Counted from the first letter of the stretch, positions 1-8,642 are shown. The stretch: DNA of 64,000 nucleotides from Streptomyces fagopyri (GCF_009498275.1 NZ_CP045643.1:8742001-8806000); one strand, 5' to 3'. Notes: a model not told the origin generated them from the sequence alone. Program-made: numbers and translations.

Positions 1-502
1 GGACTTCCAGCCCTGGACCATCCGCGCAGCTGAAGCAGTGCTTACCTGGCCGTCCGTCCTAAGGAGGGCCGTGGGGTCAGCTGATCGTTCTCTTCGCGAG
101 CAGGCCGCGCAGGAAGCGGGCAAAAGGAGCGGCGATCCGCGTGTCCAGGGCCTGCTCGTCGAGGCAGAGATGGCCTGCAACGCGCACGAGTATCAAACCC
201 GCACCAGCACTGCGGAGAGCCGGCTGCTCCGCACCCATGTCCCGGCTGTCCGGCGGCTACGTGCCTGCTCGCAGCTGCCCGACGTGCCGGTGGTCGTCCT
301 GAGTGCGACCCGGGGTTTACCGAAGGGCCTGCGGACTCGGTGGACCTCGTTGCAAGCCCAGATCGCCGCCACGACCGTTCGAGGCGAGCACGTCGTGGTG
401 CCCGACGCAGCCCATTACATACATGACAGCCAGCCTGGGGCCGTCACGACATCGGTGCTCACCGTTGTCGATCTCGCACGAGACGGGCAAGCCTCGCAAT
501 GA
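1..502 (+). CDS. alpha/beta hydrolase, C-terminal part (runs off left edge)
   Basis: The reading frame is open from base 2, so the gene begins outside the window. The last ~70 residues look like the end of an alpha/beta-hydrolase fold: a beta strand PDVPVVVLSA, a helix, then HVVVPDAAHYIHDSQP, where the first His after DAA is the likely catalytic His of a Ser-Asp-His triad. The nucleophile and acid would lie upstream. The substrate is unknown. A GTG at 38 could be used as a start, but the in-frame continuation upstream argues against it. Confidence 0.6.
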   Translation, partial: DFQPWTIRAAEAVLTWPSVLRRAVGSADRSLREQAAQEAGKRSGDPRVQGLLVEAEMACNAHEYQTRTSTAESRLLRTHVPAVRRLRACSQLPDVPVVVLSATRGLPKGLRTRWTSLQAQIAATTVRGEHVVVPDAAHYIHDSQPGAVTTSVLTVVDLARDGQASQ

Positions 503-594
503 GGCATGGGCGCGCCGCTGCCCGCGCCGAAGCACACCGGGCCCGGGCCCGGCGCTGTGGCGGACGGGGGGCGGGAATTGCGGCGCCCTGTGCG

Positions 595-1188
595 TCAGGC
601 CCGGGCCCGTCGGTCGGCGGTGCCAAGGAGTCTGTCGACCAGGAGTTGCGGGTAGCCGGTGGCCGGTAGGCCGATGCCGAAGATCGCCCGGATGTAGAAG
701 GGCGCGATCAGCTGGTCGAGGATCTGCTCCAGCGGTGGCGGGTCCTCGCCCCGGGCTGTGGCCCGTTCGCGGATCTGCTCGATGGAGTGCATGCGGCGCA
801 GGAAGTGCTGGGAGCGCTCGGTCTGGTCCTGGGTGCTGCTCGGCATGGACAGGATGACGGCGCGTACGAGGGCGCGTCCTTCGGGTGTGTGCATGCTCCG
901 GGCGCTGGCTTCGGCCCAGGCGGTGAGGTCACCGCGCAGGCTGCCGGTGTCGTTCAGTGGCGAGTCGCGCTCGAGGCGGGTGGTGACCGTGTCCGCCAGC
1001 AGTGCGTCGAGGCTGCCCCAGCGCCGGTAGAGGCTGGTGTGGTTGACGCCGGAGCGCTGTGCGATCGCGGGGATGGTGAGGTCCTCGCCCTCCGGTTCCG
1101 AGAGGAGGTCGATGACCGCTTGGTGGACGGCTGCGCGGACCTGTTCGGGGCTTCTTCTGATGCGCGCGGCCGGTTGTTTCTGAGTCAC
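595..1188 (-). CDS. TetR/AcrR family transcriptional regulator
   Basis: This 197-residue protein has the usual TetR length. Its N-terminal helix-turn-helix reads LTIPAIAQRSGVNHTSLYRRWGS (residues ~38-60), which is typical of TetR repressors, and a helical ligand-binding domain follows. The start is a GTG with GGAGG almost touching it, so the exact start is uncertain. The gene is divergent from the hydrolase at 1293, and two palindromes in the 104-bp gap are its likely operators. It probably represses both itself and the hydrolase/SnoaL pair and is released by a small molecule those enzymes handle. Confidence 0.9.
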   Translation of the reverse strand: MTQKQPAARIRRSPEQVRAAVHQAVIDLLSEPEGEDLTIPAIAQRSGVNHTSLYRRWGSLDALLADTVTTRLERDSPLNDTGSLRGDLTAWAEASARSMHTPEGRALVRAVILSMPSSTQDQTERSQHFLRRMHSIEQIRERATARGEDPPPLEQILDQLIAPFYIRAIFGIGLPATGYPQLLVDRLLGTADRRARA

Positions 1189-1199
1189 GCCTCCATCAT

Positions 1200-1267
1200 A
1201 AGCACAGATATTTGCTTCTGGTCGGGTCAGGGCCTACAGTCGACCGGGCAAGCACAAATCTGTGCTT
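1200..1267. promoter_or_regulatory. two TetR-type operators in a divergent promoter
   Basis: Positions 1250-1267 read AAGCACAAATCTGTGCTT, a palindrome with perfect 7-bp arms (AAGCACA/TGTGCTT). Positions 1200-1217 read AAGCACAGATATTTGCTT, with the same left arm and an imperfect right arm. They lie 50 bp apart between the divergent TetR gene (start 1188) and the hydrolase (start 1293), where a local repressor would control both directions. Assignment to this TetR is inferred from position. Confidence 0.75.
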
Positions 1268-1292
1268 GTGATCCGGGTCGGAGGAGACCGTC

Positions 1293-2519
1293 ATGAAGCA
1301 GCTGCTGTTCCCGAACAACGCCCAGTTCTGGTACGAGACCCTGCGCTCGATGAGCCACATCGCCTACGGCGGCGCCGACTTCGGCGAGGTCGTCTCCACC
1401 GCCGCGCGGATCACCGAGGACGACTACGACAGCTGGTACACCGAATGGTTCGCCACTGCCGACCGGGTGTCCTCGGAAGCCGAGACGGCTCTGGCGGCCG
1501 GCCACCCGATCAGCGCCCGCGACGGGTTCCTGCGTGCCTCGAACTACTACCGGTCGGCGGAGTTCTTCCTGCACAGCAAGGAGTGCGACCCGCGGCACGA
1601 CCACGCCTACGACCGCTCCGTCGAGTGCTTCAGGGCCGCCGCCGCCCTCTACACCACCCCGCGCATCGAGCCGGTCCAGATCCCCTACGAGGGCACCACG
1701 CTGCCCGGCTACCTCTACCGGGCCGACGACTCGGGCACACCCCGTCCGACGGTGATCATGCACAACGGCTTCGACGGCACCGCGGAGGAGATGCACTTCT
1801 TCGGCGCGCCGGCCGCCATCGAGCGGGGCTACACCGTGCTCGTCTTCGACGGCCCCGGCATGCCCGGGCCGCGCCACCACCAGGGCCTGGTCTTCCGCCC
1901 CGACTGGGAGAACGTCATCACCCCAGTGATCGACTTCGCCGAGACGATCCCGGAGGTCGACAACAGCCGCATCGCACTGCTCGGTCTCAGCATGGGCGGC
2001 GTACTCGCCCCCCGGGCGGCCGCGTTCGAGCACCGGCTGGCCGCGCTGATAGCCGTCGACGGCCTCTACGACCTCGGCGAGCTCTCCGTACGCAACATCC
2101 CCGGCACCCGCGAGGAGGCCGAACGGCTCCTGCGCGCCGCGTCCGCCTCGGAACTCGACGCCGCCTTCGAACAGGCCATGGCCCACGACCCGATCGCGCG
2201 CTGGGCTGTCAACCACGGCATGTACGTCATGGGAGTCGACACTCCCCGCGCCTTCAACGCCTCCTACCTCGACTACACCCTCACCGGCGGCATCGCCGAA
2301 AAGATCCAGTGCCCCACCCTCGTCTGCGACGCCGAGGAGGACATCTTCTTCAAGGGCCAGCCCGAGCAGCTCTACGACCACCTGACCTGCCCCAAGACCC
2401 TCATGGAGTTCACCACGGAGGAAGGCGCCGGCGCCCACTGCCACCCCGGCGCGATGCGCCTGTCCATCGCCCGCATCTACAACTGGCTCGACGACACCCT
2501 CGCCGCCACCCGCCCCTGA
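1293..2519 (+). CDS. alpha/beta hydrolase (acylaminoacyl-peptidase / 2,6-dihydropseudooxynicotine hydrolase-like)
   Basis: The protein has 408 residues: an N-terminal helical region (~1-125) and an alpha/beta-hydrolase core. The nucleophile elbow is GLSMGG (Ser233), preceded by VFDGPG (~184-189). A late acid is offered by CDAEED and a catalytic His by GAGAHCHPG near the C terminus. The long helical cap resembles the family containing 2,6-dihydropseudooxynicotine hydrolase and related C-C or ester hydrolases. ATG 1293 follows GGAGGA at a good distance. It is the first gene after the divergent operators, with a SnoaL-like gene 71 bp downstream. The substrate is not readable from sequence. Confidence 0.85.
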   Translation: MKQLLFPNNAQFWYETLRSMSHIAYGGADFGEVVSTAARITEDDYDSWYTEWFATADRVSSEAETALAAGHPISARDGFLRASNYYRSAEFFLHSKECDPRHDHAYDRSVECFRAAAALYTTPRIEPVQIPYEGTTLPGYLYRADDSGTPRPTVIMHNGFDGTAEEMHFFGAPAAIERGYTVLVFDGPGMPGPRHHQGLVFRPDWENVITPVIDFAETIPEVDNSRIALLGLSMGGVLAPRAAAFEHRLAALIAVDGLYDLGELSVRNIPGTREEAERLLRAASASELDAAFEQAMAHDPIARWAVNHGMYVMGVDTPRAFNASYLDYTLTGGIAEKIQCPTLVCDAEEDIFFKGQPEQLYDHLTCPKTLMEFTTEEGAGAHCHPGAMRLSIARIYNWLDDTLAATRP

Positions 2520-2590
2520 CGCCCACACCGCCAAGCCCTGCCAGGCACCGCCAACGATCCCGCTGTCCGAACCAGCCCGAAGGACCCCAC

Positions 2591-2983
2591 ATGACCCGCA
2601 CCGGCATCAAGGCCGCCCTCACCGACCTGCTCCTCAACGAGGACATCACCCTGACCGAGGCTGCCGAACGGCACTTCACCCCCGACTACCGCCAGCGCAC
2701 CGACGGCGAATGGGCCGACCGCTCCCAGTTCCTCGACCACATCGCCCACCTGCGCACGCACCTCGCCGCAGGAGAGATCGAGGTCCATGAAGAGCTCTAC
2801 GACGGAGACAAGTACGCCGACCGGCACACCTGCCACCTCACCAAGAAAGACGGCACGACCGTGAGCATGGAGGTCTACGTGTTCGCCGCCATAGCCCCCG
2901 ACGGCCGCTTCCAGCGCATCGAGGAGACCACCTTGATGACCGAGGGAACCGACGCCGACCGCAACCTCGGCAGCGCCCGCTGA
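2591..2983 (+). CDS. SnoaL-like / NTF2-fold protein
   Basis: This 130-residue protein reads like a SnoaL-type alpha+beta cone-barrel protein: an N-terminal helix, AAERHFTPDYRQRTDG, a central DRSQFLDHIAHLR helix, then alternating strands ending RIEETTLMT. Such proteins act as small cyclases, isomerases or binding proteins. The ATG at 2591 follows an AGGACC element. It lies 71 bp behind the hydrolase and is probably co-transcribed, so it may process or bind the same substrate. No catalytic residues can be assigned with certainty. Confidence 0.75.
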   Translation: MTRTGIKAALTDLLLNEDITLTEAAERHFTPDYRQRTDGEWADRSQFLDHIAHLRTHLAAGEIEVHEELYDGDKYADRHTCHLTKKDGTTVSMEVYVFAAIAPDGRFQRIEETTLMTEGTDADRNLGSAR

Positions 2984-3014
2984 CCACCCCCACCGGGCTC
3001 GGGCGGTGCCGGCG

Positions 3015-3800
3015 TCAGAGTTGGGGGACGTACGGGGCGAGGCCGACGATGAGGATGGACCGTTCGCCCGGTCCGGGCCCGGAGCCCGCCCGGACCGGGC
3101 CGACGTAATGGCTGACCCTGTGGTCGTGGACGGCGTAGCCGTCCAGCGGGTCGGTGAGGGTGAACTCGGCGTGGATGTCCGCCCACGGGTCGTCGGGCTG
3201 CAGGCCTGCGCTGCCGGGGGTGGCGATGACGTTCTGCCCACCGGTGACGTTGGTACGGCTGATCAGGTGGGCGAAGGTGAACGTGCCGGCCGAACCCCCG
3301 TCCTGGTGCAAGCAGTCGGGGGTGGACACGGCGTTCTGGCCGGGACCGTCGACGCCGAGCCTGATCAGGTGGACACCGGCCCACAGCGGGCGGCTTCCCA
3401 GATTCCTTAGCGACAGGACCTGCTCGATGTCCCAGCGCAGGAGCCGCAGCAACAGGGCGTTGCCACGCAGCTCCTCGGGGATGTCGGGGAGCACCCGCCG
3501 GGTCCGCGGGTGCGCAGGGTCCTCCTCGCCCTGGAAGAAGTCGGTGACCGTGCCGTGAACGGGGTCGGGGGTTCCGGGAATCCAGGACAGTTCGTCCTTC
3601 CACGGCAGGTACACGGCATGGGAGTAGCGGCGAAAGCGATGCGTTCGCGGGGCGTACGGGTCGGGCGGCAGAGCCGCGAAGACCTTCCGGATCCGGGCCA
3701 GGTCATCCTCGGCGGAGCCGGCCGGGATTCCGAGGCGTTCGGCGCCGTAGCGGACGAACCCGCGCTCCCGCAGACCGTCCATATTCCCAGTCTCAACCAT
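3015..3800 (-). CDS. 2OG-Fe(II) dioxygenase family protein
   Basis: The 261-residue protein carries an iron-binding facial triad: H165-x-D167 in CLHQDGG and H231 in HDHRVSHYVGP, followed by an Arg (ERSILIVGLAP) placed to bind 2-oxoglutarate. This matches the 2OG-Fe dioxygenase family that includes amino-acid hydroxylases and BsmA-like proteins. It would couple 2-oxoglutarate decarboxylation to hydroxylation of a small substrate, possibly a free amino acid. It converges with the SnoaL gene, leaving only ~30 bp between stops. ATG 3800 follows GGGAGGGT. Confidence 0.85.
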   Translation of the reverse strand: MVETGNMDGLRERGFVRYGAERLGIPAGSAEDDLARIRKVFAALPPDPYAPRTHRFRRYSHAVYLPWKDELSWIPGTPDPVHGTVTDFFQGEEDPAHPRTRRVLPDIPEELRGNALLLRLLRWDIEQVLSLRNLGSRPLWAGVHLIRLGVDGPGQNAVSTPDCLHQDGGSAGTFTFAHLISRTNVTGGQNVIATPGSAGLQPDDPWADIHAEFTLTDPLDGYAVHDHRVSHYVGPVRAGSGPGPGERSILIVGLAPYVPQL

Positions 3801-3949
3801 CCGTACCCTCCCGACAGCTGGTGACCCAGCTCAGCATCTGACCTGTTGTACCTGTCCTCATTCGCCGACCAGTGGGGCGAGAGAGCCGCCCGTGCCAGGT
3901 TCGGCCCGGGGCCAAAACCCGGAGTGCTCGTGCATGGGGTGATGGTGCC

Positions 3950-4240
3950 TCACGTGCCGGAGAGTCTTTGTGCTTGTTCTTCGATTGCGTGCTGGGCTGT
4001 TGTGGCGGGTTCGCGGGCGACGTTTTCGAGGGGGCCAGGGGGTTGTGGGGCGATGGTGCCCCACAACCAGGCCAGGAATATCACGGTGAGGACGGTGCCG
4101 ATCGAGGCGCTGACGCACAGGCGGATGGTGGAGGCACGCTCTTGAGTTGTCGTCCGCGGCACGCGGCCTGCGGCGTCCTCGTACCGCTGTGGTGTCGGAT
4201 GCTGTTCGCTGCTGGCCGGTATGTCCTGCCCGACTGTCAT
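3950..4240 (-). CDS. small single-pass membrane protein
   Basis: This 96-residue protein has a charged N-terminal half, one hydrophobic segment (VSASIGTVLTVIFLAWLWGTI, ~47-67) and a Glu/Gln-rich tail. Its ATG overlaps the stop of the upstream helicase-associated gene in an ATGA, a strong sign that both are translated together. No family was recognised. The coupling suggests it works with, or depends on, the neighbouring helicase-associated protein. Confidence 0.6.
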   Translation of the reverse strand: MTVGQDIPASSEQHPTPQRYEDAAGRVPRTTTQERASTIRLCVSASIGTVLTVIFLAWLWGTIAPQPPGPLENVAREPATTAQHAIEEQAQRLSGT

Positions 4241-4659
4241 GCCGTCGCCCAGTTAAGTCCGAGTGTGGCGAGTGTGCCGCGTTTGTCGGGGGTGAGTTTG
4301 GTCCGGCGGGTTTTCTCGTTCATGATCCACACTCCGAGCTTCACTTCCGTCCTGTCTTTCAGCCGCTCGACGTGGCCTCTGGAGACATTCACCGACCCAG
4401 TGTGTGCTTTGTACTGCGCGAGGGCTGCGACACCCCTGTCGAAGGCGCTTACGGCCGGTAGGGACGTCTTCGCGGACGTTTTCGGCTCCGGGACAGGGGT
4501 GAACGGCACGATGTGGAGCTGTTCCAGTCGCTCACGTTGTCGGTCCGTCAGGGCCAGCCAGACGGCAGGCTTGCGTCGTCGGGGCCGGCCACCGTTTCCG
4601 GTCCGGCTGCCCACGAGGACAGCGCTCGCGCCAGATGTCCCGCCGGGATCCGGCACCAC
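4237..4659 (-). CDS. helicase-associated (HA) domain protein, probably 5'-truncated
   Basis: The C-terminal ~75 residues match the helicase-associated repeat common in Streptomyces: FDRGVAALAQYKAHTGSV, VERLKDRTEVKLGVWIMNEK and LTPDKRGTLATLGLNWA. These small aromatic-rich helical modules bind nucleic acid and usually sit behind helicase domains; no helicase motifs are present here. Upstream in another frame lies the front of a TniQ-like gene, so the N-terminal part seems to have been lost in a fusion or deletion near 4600. A GTG at 4659 could start translation. Confidence 0.6.
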   Translation of the reverse strand: MVPDPGGTSGASAVLVGSRTGNGGRPRRRKPAVWLALTDRQRERLEQLHIVPFTPVPEPKTSAKTSLPAVSAFDRGVAALAQYKAHTGSVNVSRGHVERLKDRTEVKLGVWIMNEKTRRTKLTPDKRGTLATLGLNWATA

Positions 4660-4859
4660 GCGGCCACCTGCGCCTGCGCGACCGCGTCGAGCAGCCTTTC
4701 ACCGTCCGGGCGCACGCCGCTGCCCTGCGGCACCGGGTTCTCCCACCGCCACCACGCCCTCAGGCCTCTGACCTGCAGCCCGTAGGCATCCGCGACACGG
4801 TGCAGAAACGACCACGTCATCTCACCCGCCAGCGGCACCACCCGCAACACCGCCACCAC
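4600..4859 (-). pseudogene. TniQ-like N-terminal fragment
   Basis: The reading frame from 4859 opens VLRVVPLAGEMTWSFLHRVA, the characteristic N-terminal motif of TniQ-type proteins, and parallels the intact copy at 6002-7297 (VLRVAPLGGETTWSYLCRLG). After about 85 residues the similarity runs out where the helicase-associated frame begins. The zinc-finger region and C terminus are missing. I read it as the stub of a TniQ gene joined out of frame to the helicase-associated gene by a deletion. Confidence 0.5.
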
Positions 4860-5581
4860 GCCCGCCTCCCGCTCACGGCCCGTCCCAGGAACGGGCAGCG
4901 CCTATATCGCTCCCATCTGGATTCCTGTCTGGTGTCGATACACAGCGTCAACGAGCCTCTGCACCGTCCGGTATCTGCTCCGGCGCGAGTTAGCCGGCGG
5001 CCGCACCCTGGCTACCCTGATGCCGTTCAACGAACAGGTGCACCGTGCTGTGCTCAAAGCCCTTACAGGCTTCACGGCCGCCGCCTTCGCCCTCATCTGC
5101 CCGGCCACACTGATCCTGCATCCAACTGGATGCTGCTGCCGACGCGATGCTCGAGCAGAGCGTCCATCTCACCGCGTCTGCGTGCGCCGGCCGCACGCGT
5201 TCCAAGTGCTGCGCCTGGTCGTTTTCGCCCGCAGCGGCCGCCCCCGGTCGGCGGCCGGCGCCGACCGCACCGGCTGGCTCGTATCGCGCGGCCACTCACC
5301 GGTCATCCCGGCAATGCTCTGCCATGGCGCCTGGCCCCTCCCGGGCGGACGACGTGGCCGCGGCGAGTACGAATCGTGTGGTCTCGTCCTAGGCAGGAAT
5401 GACTGCAGGCGCCCCGGCACACCCGTCTGCTTGGCATGCACCCAGACGGTCACGCGCCCTGCGAGCGCTAGCAGAGCAAGCCCCGGGCCTGTGTGTCCTG
5501 GGCGGTAACAGCGACTGGTCGCGCCGCACAGGTTGCGAGAACTTCGGCCGCTCGTTGATCAATTGGGTGCATGGTTCAGCC
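4860..5581. other. gene-free stretch
   Basis: Open frames exist on both strands here but none has convincing codon usage, a recognisable domain or a placed ribosome site. No clear repeat, RNA or operator was seen. Confidence 0.4.
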
Positions 5582-6113
5582 ATGTCACAGCTCACGCCTA
5601 TATCCCTTGAAAAGGCTCCCGGAGCCAACGCGACCGTGCACCGCAGGCGTCGCATCACGCTGATCGCTGCAGGGGGTCTGGTAATTGCCTCCGCCGGGGC
5701 GGTGCTCTTCGCGTGGGAACCGTGGGTCGACAGAACACCGTTCGTGGCGCGCACCTACGGTCGTGGCAGGCGCAGCGCTGTTCACGGACGAAGGCGACGG
5801 CGTTTGCCGTCCCAAGGAGAGCGCCGGCAAACGCAAGCTTCTAGGCGAGGACCGACGAGTCCTTGCGACCGGCTGGCGATCGCAAGGAGAGATCCTTTCT
5901 TCCCGGTACGGCGATGCCGCGGGGAAGTGCTTGTACTACACCGAGTACAAGGATGTGCCCGCCGGCGAGGACGCCTACTACGAAGTTGGGGAGAAAAAGT
6001 TCTACACCCGCGATGGAGAGCGGTATGAGACCAAGCTGGCGGAGGCGGACCTTCGGCAGCGCTTCGAAGAGGTGAAGAAGAGCAACCTGCACTTCAAGGC
6101 GCCCGCTGACTGA
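5582..6113 (+). pseudogene. membrane-anchored small protein broken by one frameshift
   Basis: The first frame from ATG 5582 gives a charged leader and a membrane segment (ITLIAAGGLVIASAGAVLFAW, ~26-46). Near 5745-5765 the protein-like sequence jumps to another frame and continues ...ALFTDEGDGVCRPKES to a stop at 6113, with Cys, Tyr and charged residues typical of an exported domain. Both halves look like real protein, so a single indel has separated them. No family was recognised. It could also be a sequencing error. Confidence 0.5.
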
Positions 6114-7297
6114 TGACCATGCGATGCCCGCGCAGTGGGCGGCAGGGTGCTCCTCGGGTGAGGCAAAGGTCGGCAGTTTCGAGGCGGATTACCTTCGGAT
6201 GACGCGCCGTCACCATGCGCCCCCGGCAATGTGAGCGTCGGCGGTCGGACGGGCGCTCTGCATCGAGGGCGTGCTGGTGTTGTCGGTGGGGGCGCGGTGG
6301 TATCGATCCAGGCGTGGAGGGGGCTGGTGTAGTCGACGCTGAGGAGCGGGCCGAGCCAGGGCCGGTTCAGGCGGTGGCCGAGGTGGTGGACGAAGCGCCC
6401 GCCGGCGCCCCATCCGGCGGAGCGGTTGCTGTGGTCGGCGTATGCCAGGCGGATGCAGGCGGGGTCGGTCAACGCCTGTGCCAGGACGATGGTTTCCGGG
6501 AGGACGGCCGCGTCGCGTAGGGACGCGGACCGTACGGTTTCCGGGCTGCCGGCCGTACCGTGGGTGAGGCGGTGTACACGCGTGGGCCAGATCCGTTCGG
6601 ATTGCCAGGCGCGGGCCTGCTGCCACCATCGGAGCACGATGGTGCGGGCCAGGGCGAACGCCTGGCGCGGATCGCATCCGCGGCCGACGGCGTCCCGGGC
6701 CAGGGCCGGCCAGCGTCGCTGGGCGTGGCCGATCTCGAGACAGGCGGCGACGCCCAGCCAGCCGGGCTGCCCGGCATGGCCCGGGGCGGCGTCGCTCTGC
6801 CAGCGCTGATGCCGGTGGCAGACCCTGCTCCACACGGGCAGGTACCGCACCGCGTGCACCGGGTGGCCAGTGCGCCGGGCCGTGCACAGCCGGCATGCGA
6901 GGGCCACGGGCCCGAACGTGCGGGCATCCTGGAAAGGCACCCGCCCCGCTTCAAGCCCGCCCGGCCACGACCCGCCCCGTGCTCGTCCGCCGTCTGGACC
7001 TGTGCGTGGTGTGCCGCCGGCGGGGGCGAATGGGGCTGGCCCCTGCTGCCACGTCGGCACGGCACGCGCCGGCGTGCTCCGCGGTATGCCGCACAGCTCC
7101 TGCAGCAATTCCTGCCCGCCCTCATCGAACAGCACCTCCACCACCACCGCGGTAGCGCGGCCCCTGCGCGGCCGCGCAGGGCGGTTGACCTGCCGCCAGC
7201 CATCCAGCAGCACCCCGCTGTCCATCCGGTACCCGGCGCCGAGCCGGCACAGATATGACCACGTCGTCTCCCCGCCCAGCGGAGCCACCCTCAGCAC
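6002..7297 (-). CDS. TniQ-like protein
   Basis: The likely start is GTG 7297, giving VLRVAPLGGETTWSYLCRLG, the TniQ N-terminal signature. About 160 residues later comes a zinc ribbon: CRLCTARRTG...WSRVCHRH, spaced as in TniQ (CxxC...CxxH). TniQ proteins are accessory DNA-binding factors of Tn7-like transposons and of CRISPR-associated transposons; free-standing actinobacterial relatives have no clear role. The last ~100 residues are Pro/Arg/Ser-rich and run antisense into the gene at 5582-6113, so the true C terminus may have been lost. No transposase or AAA+ partner is nearby. Confidence 0.6.
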   Translation of the reverse strand: MLRVAPLGGETTWSYLCRLGAGYRMDSGVLLDGWRQVNRPARPRRGRATAVVVEVLFDEGGQELLQELCGIPRSTPARAVPTWQQGPAPFAPAGGTPRTGPDGGRARGGSWPGGLEAGRVPFQDARTFGPVALACRLCTARRTGHPVHAVRYLPVWSRVCHRHQRWQSDAAPGHAGQPGWLGVAACLEIGHAQRRWPALARDAVGRGCDPRQAFALARTIVLRWWQQARAWQSERIWPTRVHRLTHGTAGSPETVRSASLRDAAVLPETIVLAQALTDPACIRLAYADHSNRSAGWGAGGRFVHHLGHRLNRPWLGPLLSVDYTSPLHAWIDTTAPPPTTPARPRCRAPVRPPTLTLPGAHGDGASSEGNPPRNCRPLPHPRSTLPPTARASHGHQSAGALKCRLLFFTSSKRCRRSASASLVSYRSPSRV

Positions 7298-7431
7298 ACC
7301 CCTCACGAACCCTAGCCTGCCCCTGCCACACCGGCCCGCGCCCGGGGACCGGCCCACCGCCACCCGCACGCACCCGCCGTTCCCCGCAACACACCCGCCG
7401 GCAACCCGCTGTTGCGCTAACTTCCCTGCCG

Positions 7432-7508
7432 CTGCTCCCCGCACACACGGGGATATCCCGTGCTGAACAGCACCTGACCAGCACAGTCCCCGCGCGTATG
7501 GGGAATCG
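7432..7508 (-). CRISPR. possible degenerate CRISPR repeats
   Basis: Positions 7432-7459 read, on the opposite strand, like the 29-bp repeat of the arrays at 25367 and 54607, with a CTGCTCCCCGC start, a GGGGAT segment and several mismatches. A weaker second copy begins near 7483. The distance between copies is 51 bp rather than the 61 bp of a working array, so this is at best a decayed relic. Confidence 0.25.
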
Positions 7509-7558
7509 GCGCGCATGACGAGAACCCTTTTGCCGACGCGTGTGCGAGGACGGTCGGG

Positions 7559-7963
7559 ATGTCTGATCCCACGCCGTCCGCTGCGCGGCGCTGCCACCAC
7601 TGCTACCGCCCCGTCGCCGGCACGGCGAGCCGCTGCGAGGACTGCCGAAGCCTGCGCCACACGCCCGACCGCGCCTACCAGTAGGAGATAGCCGACGCCC
7701 TGTTCCCACCCGCCACCCGTGCCGCACTCCTGGGCCGTATCGCCAGCGGCGAGCACATCACAGACGTCTGCGCCGACCTCGGCATCACCGTCAACAGGGC
7801 CCGCGGCCAGGGCACCTACGCCCCGGCCTGGGGCCGCGCCCTGGACCTGGCGCTGACTGTCGGCCGAGACCCCGCCCTGGACCACGGCACCGCGATGGCC
7901 TACCGATACGGCCGCTGCCGCTGCCCCCAATGCCGCGCCGCCAAGGACGCCACCCGCCCATGA
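7559..7963 (+). pseudogene. small zinc-ribbon/HTH protein interrupted by an in-frame TAG
   Basis: From ATG 7559 (GAGGA 8-12 bp upstream) the frame reads a zinc ribbon (CHHCYRPVAGTASRCEDC), then a TAG at 7682-7684 (codon 42). It then continues in the same frame for 92 more codons: a helix-turn-helix-like stretch (SGEHITDVCADLGITVNRAR) and the motif HGTAMAYRYGRCRCPQCRAA. That last motif is common in small actinophage and integrative-element proteins. The downstream part has excellent codon usage, so this is one gene with one nonsense codon, or a case of readthrough. Confidence 0.6.
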
Positions 7964-8197
7964 CCTGGTAGGGCCGAAGGCGCGAGATGGCCGTGCCCTT
8001 CATGAGGTTCGCGAAGGCGCCTGCGCCATTTTCCTGGGAGGCTGACGAGAAGGTCGGCGGGATGACCCGCTCGTCCGTAGGTCGTGCGCGGCAGTCGGAT
8101 GGGACGACATCCTGTGTCATGGTGCAAGCCGATCACTGTTTGGGCGTCGTCGTCGCGGTCGTAGCCGGCTTCGTCCCGCCTGCGCTGGCGCGCAGCG

Positions 8198-8530
8198 CTA
8201 CATCGAGCCCTGGGGGAGCGTCCCGCCGAGCCTGGAGATGTCCGGTTCCGGCGCCGCCCGACCCGCCTCGGCGGGTGCGCCCTCGTTGCCGCCGTGCGGT
8301 GCTCGTAGGCCAGGAGCTGACCTCGTGGCTGCACAGCCATCCCGAGGGCCTTTCCGACGATTGATGCGTGACGCCCTGGGATCGGAGCCCACCAACGAAG
8401 CCCGAAACCGCCAGATCACACCCTCGAACTGCTCCCGCAATCGCTCCGGGTACGGGCCGTACCTACCGATCGGCAGGTACGGCTCGATGAACTTCCATTG
8501 GGCATTGGTGAGTTGCCTACGTGTCACGAC
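8198..8530 (-). pseudogene. IS5-family transposase remnant (N-terminal)
   Basis: The reading frame contains RRQLTNAQWKFIEPYLPIGR and YPERLREQFEGVIWRFRAS, the standard opening of IS5-family transposases. Beyond ~8400 the similarity is lost and no DDE residues follow in frame. The 7964-8197 interval between this and the zinc-ribbon gene has no recognisable gene and may be further IS debris. Confidence 0.6.
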
Positions 8531-8642
8531 CACTGTCCTATCGGATTCCACCCCTCGAACAGGACAAAACCCAAGAATGATCACGACATCACACAGGCCC
8601 TAGAACCCAAACTGATCGCGAGGCCGGGACGTTGTCGTCGCG

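Noticed and set aside
1227..2983. long open frames overlapping the first hydrolase on both strands
   Set aside because: The hydrolase frame has the nucleophile elbow and ribosome site. Others are shadows, except the last part from 2591, which is the SnoaL-like gene.
6002..7297. CRISPR-associated transposon, given TniQ near CRISPR-like repeats
   Set aside because: No TnsA/B/C, Cascade genes or transposon ends were found, and the nearby repeat copies are badly degenerate. The association is not supported.
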